From: Otis tarda
Taxonomy: Eukaryota; Chordata; Aves; Otidiformes; Otididae
Reading direction: 5' to 3'
Assembly: GCA_026413225.1 (NCBI GenBank)
Contig: CM048575.1
Span: forward strand, 4,182,001 to 4,246,000
Length of the DNA stretch: 64,000 bases
The notes beneath the pieces are model-generated. The model saw only the letters and a list, made by a program, of their open reading frames with translations. It had not been told where the DNA came from and did no database searches. Position numbers and translations under genes: made by a program. Below, in pieces: positions 56,794-64,000 of the stretch. Within the stretch, counting starts at the first letter, position 1. Each line of letters opens with the position of its first letter.

Positions 56794-59700
56794 GTAAAAA
56801 CGCTCTGGGGGTACGTCTGTAAGTCATCCCTCTGAGCTGCGTGTGGGGCGTGAGCTGACTTGGGGAATGGGCTGGGGGCAGCTATTTTTTAAATCCTGCA
56901 AGCGGCTGCTTTGTAATGAGTGCATGTGAGGTTGTAAGGGACTGGAGTAGGGGAAGAGAAGATAAACCCTCTGTTGTCCTGTCCCTTTGGTCATCCAAAC
57001 ACAGCTGGGGAGTTCCCCGAAGGGCCACCTCAGCCCAGCACACAGGAGATGAACTAGAGGCTGCAGCAGAGGGCTAAAGCGAGGATCCCTGGGGTGTTTC
57101 AGTGCTGTGTTTACACCCTTCTCTGTGTTGTGATCTTGCCAGACGGTGTGAGAAATACAAGAGTATTTGATGGTTTTGGCACAGCTGCCCTTGCTCAGTG
57201 CCTGGTATCTGTTTATTCTCTTGCCTTGGTGGGGCTGGGAGAAACTCCACTTCAAGTTGTCCTCTGTGTCGCCATTAACATCAGCTGGGAACGGCAGAGG
57301 GAACTGAGCTGCTGTCTTTCATGTTTTGGGCAAGGATCTTAATCTGTTAGACCTTCTTCAGACACCTAAAGCTCTTACTGCCCCACGCATGGGCAGCATG
57401 ATGTTGAAGGACTCGATTTCTCTGATGTGAGCCCTCTCCAAGTACGAGACTGCAGACCGATGTTGTTAGCATGGGCATTTCCTAATTGTGTCCGTACTTC
57501 TCTGTCCTGCAAGACACTGTGCGGGGCAGCAAAGCCATTTCAGTACCTTGAAATCATAAGCCTTTCAGGATTTCCTTTTCTGATACGTACATACCATAAC
57601 GGTGAAGAATGACACAGCGTGTTTGATTTGGCTTGGGAGACCTTGCTGAATGGGTTGTCAAGAGTTTGTCCTGCGCCTTACTCTTGGTGAGTGCCCTGCA
57701 GCAGTTCCTCTCTCTGAATCATCATCCGTGCAAAAGGCCATGGGGCCTTATTGTATTGTTTTTCCAGTTGGTTACCGTCGTATTTTTAGTAAAAGAAATT
57801 TAAACCTAAAAAACAGTTGTCTACTTTTCAGCCATTTCCTTTTCCAGGAACTTACGCTGGTCTTACAGCATTGCCATTGCATCTCACTTACCTGTTCCGT
57901 ATTTCTGTCCCAGTTGCCGGGCTGGCACTTTTCCAGTGGCCTGCAAAGAAATCTGGCGTGGGTCGGATGAACTCAGGTCAATGAGACTGTGCACTTCTCT
58001 CCTCTGAGAATAGTGGTTTTACAGTTCTTCACTGTGCCTGCATCTTTGGCATGGAAAAAAAAAAATAATAAATCTCTTTTCTGGTTGGATTCCAGCTGGG
58101 CTTCTAAGACTTGAGACTTTGCCTTTCATCTTCAAACACTTGGCTAAACTGCCCTCCTGTAAAAGAAGCTGAAGGATGTTGCTTTAAAAATAAGTGAAGA
58201 TTTTTTTTTTTTTCTTTAAAGGACATCACTGGGATGTCCTGGGGCCACCCTGGCTGATTCCGTCTGTAGATGCAGCCCCACAGAAAGCTCACGCAATAGA
58301 GGCCAGAAAGCGCTTGGGGTTCTCTGCTGCTCCGTGTCTGTCCCTCTGTGGGACGGGGAAGTGAAGTCCCCACTGCAGCTTGGGAGCTGGAGCAGAGCAG
58401 CAGGCAAGTTGTCCAGCATCCCACAGCAGGGAAACCACAAGAGCCCTGTGCTATGTGCAGGTGTCCTGCTTTGCACTTTTCTGAGGTACTGTGGCCAAAA
58501 TGCCTGCGAGCGGTGTCTGACAATCCCATTTTCGGTAACCTTTGAACACATGAAGCCCTGCTACGTGCTCCTGAAATAACCTCAGTCGTGTTTTCCAAGT
58601 TTGTACAAGGTACGTTTCCTCCCGGCACAGACAAATGAAATCCCTCCTATAAACACATACCTTCAACTTCAGGGCAGACTCCAGCACTCTGAACCAGCTG
58701 TGATGCTGCAGATGGGGGAAGCAGGCAGCGCGCTGAATATCTGTGTATTTTTCTGTTCATTTTTGGGGTAGACGTTGTCAGCAGCAGCTTCTGGCACTGG
58801 CTCTACCTACAAGGACTAAAGAAGGAGAAGTAAGCAGCGGTAAACATCTGAGGTTGGCTGTTCTCAAGTCGAAGGTTGCTCAGGATCCCTCCTGTGCCCT
58901 TCTGTTCTAGCTGTGTGTGGAGAGCTGTCAGGGGAAGAGGCACCTTTATTCTAGGTTTGTACTCGCTCTCCTTTTGCGGCTAATTCTATGATCTCTTCTA
59001 AAAATAGCCAGCGACAGCGGCGATTACTCAACACCCACACAGAAGTGCCATCCCTCCTCCTGTCCCCGTAAGTAGGATGCTGCCAGAAGTAGAATCGTTA
59101 TTTGCCTGGGCAATAACCAAAGACACTTTGCAAAGGAGGAAATCCAAGAGTTCCTCCAAAGAGTTTGGAGCTTCGCAGCTGGTAGCGCGAGACCGATGCA
59201 GTTTAATGCCTCTATCGTCATCTCACCTGCTGTTGTTGCCCATTAGGGTCTTTGGGCATGAAACATGATCAAACGGTCACTGCAGTGGCAGCGAGAGGAT
59301 GTTTTGGGCCAGGCTGGCTGTGATCTGGTACTTGTAGCTCCAACTCAGCTTCCTACCTAGGACAGCTGGTGCATTTCACAACTTCTTGTGGCTTTTGTTC
59401 CTGTGTAGATTCCCACCTTGCAAGAGCAATTGTGGTACACAAGTCCCTGCAAGCATTGTACCTCGGTGTGTTTATCTGAGTATCTCGGAAATGCCTGCAA
59501 GATCCTACAAGTTAGGCAGGGAGCTGTCTGGAGCGTCTCTCTCCCTTTGCACGGTCACAGGGAAAGCAGCCTGGGTCTGCAGGTGGGGCCATCCCAACAG
59601 CGTTCCAGCTCTGTGGCTGTAAGGATGTCCAAGCCAAACCCTCTCCTGACAGCAAGCACAATCCTAAACTGCTCGTGCCCAAACCCTTGCTTCTCTGGAT

Positions 59701-62700
59701 GTTCCCAGTGTATCCCTACTGTAAGAGTTTGCAATCTGCCAAGCTATCCCGGCCGTGTTCCTAAAACCAGACTGCTAATCCAACACCGCGTTGAACAGGA
59801 GCCCTTAGCAAAGATAGGTACAAGGATGGCTTTTTGGTTTTCCTCCCCTCTGTGATGGTGGTGTTTGACCCTGTTTAAATTTGGTGTTGGCTTTAGGACA
59901 GCAGCATAGGTGGCGCAAGGTTTCAGCGCAACGTCTGCGGGCTGCTGAACAGAAGAGCTGCTCTTTCACGTTTGTCTTGGTGGTAGAGGCTGATGCTCAT
60001 GGAGCAGGACTGCTATCCTGATATCCTCCGCATTTCAGGGCTCAGGGCTTGCTTTCTTCCTGTTCTCTTTCCTTTGACACAGCCTGTGCTGACACCGAGA
60101 GAAGCGTCTCCTGCAACAGCCTTGGGTTAACCTCAGCTGCGTCTTTGCGCAGGTCAGAAGCAGAACGGGAGGTCTCTTTGCCTTGCTCTCAAAAGCTGCT
60201 CTGCCCCAGGGACTAATTGGCAGCGCTGTGCATTGGTCTCTAGGTGCCGAACCTCATTCTCTCCTGTGTTCTTTAGGTTTTAATTGTCAGGTAGGCTGAA
60301 GATTGGTCCTTGTTCCGCTGCGGAACGGCAACAGAGGGCTTGAATTCAGCGGCAAAACGGAACTTCTCCTAATTGGGGTTTTCCAGCCTGCTTTGCAGCC
60401 AGCTTGGCTGAGGGGTGAGCTTCTGCTCCCTGAAGGTACCAAGTGTGAGGAATTATGCACAGAAGTACAACACCCAATTAGCAAAATCACTTCATAATGA
60501 AGAGCAGAGGAGTGGATTTGCAGCACTGCGTGTGCCCACTCTCTCTTGGGGCAGGCCGGGAGTGCTGATCAGCTTGTTCTTGGGTGATAATCACAGTGCG
60601 CACTGAAAACTGGGGAAGTGAATGAGTAACCTCTTCCAGCTCCGCTTTGCACCATAAAAGAGACCTTTGAGATGGGAGCGAGGGCTTTGCTCTGCTGCAC
60701 ACACCAGGCTTGAGGTGCCCCACCTGCTCAGGCTGAGCCTTGCTGCTAGGCGGCAAACCATAGTGGGAATGCTGTAAAGGAGACCTCTAGTCATGAACTG
60801 TGAATCCTTCCTGCTCCTCCAGCGGGATGTAAGAGAGGAAGGCTTTGCGTTGCTCCATCATGGCATTCTGCATTAGTGCTTGCTCACAGCTCTGCTTTCC
60901 AACATTACATCCCTCTCCTCACCCAGATTTTGCGCCGTGCCTCTTGCTGCACGCTTCACTGTCTGGCAGAACATCCATTGACAGTTGTCCTGTCTTCTCT
61001 GGAGCTGCATCGCTGAGTGGGTGCTCAGAGGGGAAACCTAAAGCACTGTCTTTTCACAGTGGGGGAGTCATCCGGGACCTGCTGGCCGCCAAAGGGCAAG
61101 TCCTGTGTGCCCACCTGGTGTTCAGGTAACGGAGGTCTCTCGTTACGTAGGCTGCGTGCTGCCAGCATTGCATGTGAACTCCAGCTCCAGGCTGAGTGCA
61201 AACCTTGTTGACAGAAGACATGTCCACTGTTGTGATCCTCATCACTGCTGGACACCTCTCCAATCACAGCCTCTTAACGTGAAGGGTTTTAAAACAAACA
61301 AGTGAAATGCTCTGCTTTGTAACGGGCCCGGCGTGTTTGCACAGCTGCCGCTGTTTTCTCCAAGAACTGGAAAGCTATCGAACATGGGAAGATACAGGTA
61401 CCTCAGCAAATCCCTTCTCTGCCCACTGCCCCTCTTCTGTTGCTTCCAGCCCTCGGTCGAGGGCGCTCCGGCCAGTCCATTCCCGCAGGGCTGCGTAGGC
61501 CCTGGGATAACCCGCTGGGAGCAGAATCATAGAATCATAGAATCATAGAATGGTTAGAGTTGGAAGGGACCTTCAAAGGTCATCTAGTCCAACCCCCCTG
61601 CAAGAAGCAGGGACGTCCCTGACTAGATCAGGTTGCTCAGAGCCTCATCCAGCCTGGCCTTGAACATTTCCAGGGATGGGGCATCCACCACCTCTCTGGG
61701 CAACCTCCTCAGCGTGGCATGGTGCTGCCTGGAAATCCACCTTCCCCTCTGCACCGCATGGACTGGCTGCAGCGATCGCCGGTCTCTTAATGCCCGGCTT
61801 TTTCAGTGGTAAAGCTCTTACTTTAAACTGGCGGCTCCGTCTTGTCAGTTGAAGTAATCAAGTGGGTTTGTTTTTAATGTAATGCCTGACAGCTGCCTGC
61901 TTGTTCCTGCCAGAGCATTTGCTCTTCATCCTTGGCAAGGCCGGGCTATGGTTAACAGCAAGTTTCTGAGCTCTTAAAAAAAAAAAAAAAAAACAAACCC
62001 AAATAAATGCCTGTTTGAGGAGCAGAGTCTCTGATGAGCTGCAGACTCTAATGAATAATTGAAGAGGGGTCAGTTTACAGGACTTGCACATGAGGAATGA
62101 AGCACAGTCTGCAGAGCAGCACTCGAACAGCCCTCCCACACGGCACGCCGACCCATCAAAACTGCTCTGGTTTCTTCTCTTCCATTTCCATCCCCCTCGT
62201 GGGTTTATAGAAACCGCCTCAAGGTCTATCTCTAGAAAGCCTCTTTTATTGAAAAAAAAAAAATAGTAATAATCCTTTACTGTGTGCTGTACCTGGAGGA
62301 AACCTGTGTCATCCATCTCCCCGTGAGAGTTACAGGAGTTCTTGAGCCTACAGCAAAGTGAGGGATCCGCCTGCCAACCCCTCCTCGGCCAGGCTTCTCC
62401 AGGCTGGGCTGGGTTCAGACGGCACGGGATTGCTGAAGTCAAGCTCTTTGTGGACCCAGGAGGAAGCGGAAGCAAGGCCAGAGCTCTGCCGGCGCTTCTC
62501 CAGAGGGATGGAGGAGCAGCAGGCTCCTCTCTGGTTGAGGGAAAGGTAGATGGAGGGCAGCTGCAGGGGACGGGGTGGCGGCATCTCGCTCTGCGGCAGG
62601 GACAGCAGCAGAGGGCTGGTGTCGGAGGACCCCGAAGAGCTCCAACTGAAGAACTTATTTGCATTTGATTTTTGAAGTGGTCGGAGTGGGACTGGGTCTC

Positions 62701-64000
62701 TGGAACGTGCCACCCCAGCCAGGAGTGTTGCTAGACTTGAGGCTTTGAGTCCCCTTGGCTGGGTTTGCTGGGGGATCACTGGCGCAGGTGCCGATCTGAG
62801 ACTCTCCCTGCGCACACGAGCAATCTCTCTGAAGCTCCTGCAGCTTTGCCAGTCTCAGCTTTATTTGGAAGCTGAAGCCTAGTTTTGATACAAGCAGTAA
62901 ATTCCTTCCATAGCTCGAGGTGAAGCTGCAAGAACTTTTTTTCCCCCCACTTGCACTGTGCTGCCTGCCAGGGGCTGCTGTGGGGCTAGGGGAGGCTGGG
63001 GACCATCCAGGACAGTCCCAGCTGTCCCTGAGGACTCCTGCCTGGCCCTTCTCCTTCACCCTTAGGAAAAGCCACTTGTGTGCCTGGGGCTGCCTCCACG
63101 GTGAGGAAGGCAGAGGCATCGCCTCCCAGAAACTCCAGCTGATCTCACTGCAGTGATGCTCTGAGGCAAAAAGGGTTTTCCAACTGCAGCGTGAAATCTG
63201 GGTCCTTCCCTTGCCGGTCCTGGAGCGCGCAGCCGGGAAACGTCACCCTTACGGAAAATGAGGGCTTTTATCCCTCGTTTGTACTTGAAGCCTTGGTCTC
63301 AGCAAAGCTTCTGGTGTGGCTCTGGGAACACAGAATGGACTGCAAGCACAACCTTTTTGTGCTCCTGTAAGCACCGTGAGACGTGGCGGTATCGATTTCC
63401 ACGCTGTCAGAGAGGTGTATTTAACCGGACGGCTCAGGCTGGCCCAGTTACAGACTGGGAACAGGCAGTGTCTGCTTACAGGGAGGCGATGGCTCTGCAC
63501 CGACATCGGGCCAGCCAGAGACACCGGGACTGGGGTCCGCAGTGGTCTGGCGTGGGGGGGTGTCACTCCTTTTGTGCAGCAGCACCGTGAGGGAGCCCCG
63601 GTCCCTGCATAGAGAAAACGGGGGGAATAGCTCCTTCAAATCGCATTTCTCATACCTGAGGGGAACGGGACAAAACATGTGACTCCCAGTGCTCAGGGTG
63701 ACTGTAATTCCCGCACTGTGGGGTTTGGGAAGGGGAGAGCCGATGGTCTTCACGTTACAGTCCCGTCCCCGGCACGCAGGGCAGGTGTGTGCCTGCGTCA
63801 TGGCTGAGCCGCGGAGTGGGGGGGCCGCTGGCTGCATCGATATTTTTTTACAAGCATTAAATGAAAAGTTGTGCTTTGCTATGGCAGGCGCTCATCCTGT
63901 ACGCTCTCAGTAGGGTGGTGGTAACAGCTCAGGGTGTGTTTTGGACGTGTTTTTTTTTTTAACACTGCTATAGTTCAGAGCCACCATGAAAACATGATTA
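56794..64000 (+). other. RPS6KA1: RPS6KA1 intron 2 (runs off the window)
   Basis: More than 7 kb with no further RSK1 exon seen. It holds a CR1 3' end at 61523-61715, short A or T runs (58200-58214, 61978-61993, 62251-62263) and a GC-rich minus-strand open frame at 62348-62815. Confidence 0.75.
61523..61715 (-). mobile_element. CR1 LINE 3' end fragment
   Basis: In reverse orientation: three AGAATCAT-type terminal repeats, then GGTTAGAGTTGGAAGGGACC, the usual CATCTAGTCCAACCCCCCTG, and CCACCACCTCTCTGGGCAAC. It is a strongly 5'-truncated copy of roughly 190 bases with only the 3' end. It lies in RPS6KA1 intron 2, antisense to the gene. Confidence 0.93.

Noticed and set aside
56794-64000. Search for RPS6KA1 exon 3 or the alternative first exon
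   Set aside because: No segment reading like DEGVLKEISITHH or MEQDPKPPRL with proper splice borders was found. The next exons are taken to lie beyond the window.

Overview
The window is nuclear DNA from a vertebrate, almost certainly a bird. Evidence: short introns, GC-rich CpG-island promoters, CR1 LINE copies ending in the bird-type AGAATCAT repeat, and coding sequence very close to chicken LIN28A and HMGN2 as I remember them. The gene order LIN28A - DHDDS - HMGN2 - RPS6KA1, all on the + strand, matches human 1p36.11. No operons, phage, CRISPR or bacterial features are present.

Layout. (1) 1-14,870: the 3' four-fifths of LIN28A. It holds coding exons 2-4 (353-531, 9500-9684, 10791-11004), a 9-kb GC-rich intron with AT-rich islands, and a 3.9-kb 3' UTR with a miR-125 site and a let-7 site 100 bases apart. 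Exon 1, with the start codon, lies left of the window. (2) 15,015-15,640: a 38-bp minisatellite running into the DHDDS CpG island. (3) 15,640-28,030: DHDDS complete, with a non-coding first exon, eight coding exons and a predicted 333-aa protein with every catalytic residue I could check. (4) 29,350-33,610: HMGN2 complete, with a CCAAT/TATA CpG-island promoter, six exons and a 90-aa protein. (5) 34,900-50,100: a 15-kb gap with no convincing gene. It holds a MIR-like SINE fossil and a CR1 / LTR / CR1 mosaic. (6) 50,160-64,000: the 5' end of RPS6KA1, with a CpG island, coding exons 1 and 2 (50379-50441, 56749-56793) and more than 7 kb of intron 2. The kinase-domain exons are to the right of the window.

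The genes are neighbours by conserved synteny and not one pathway. LIN28A blocks let-7 maturation and is itself a let-7/miR-125 target. DHDDS makes the dolichol precursor for N-glycosylation. HMGN2 loosens chromatin. RPS6KA1 (RSK1) is an ERK-activated kinase. Exon borders come from reading frame, GT/AG sites and family protein sequence. Transcription starts, UTR ends and regulatory sites are inferred. I found no convincing new gene system; the best leads are the LIN28A 3' UTR, the minisatellite, the repeat fossils and one minus-strand open frame at 62.3-62.8 kb.
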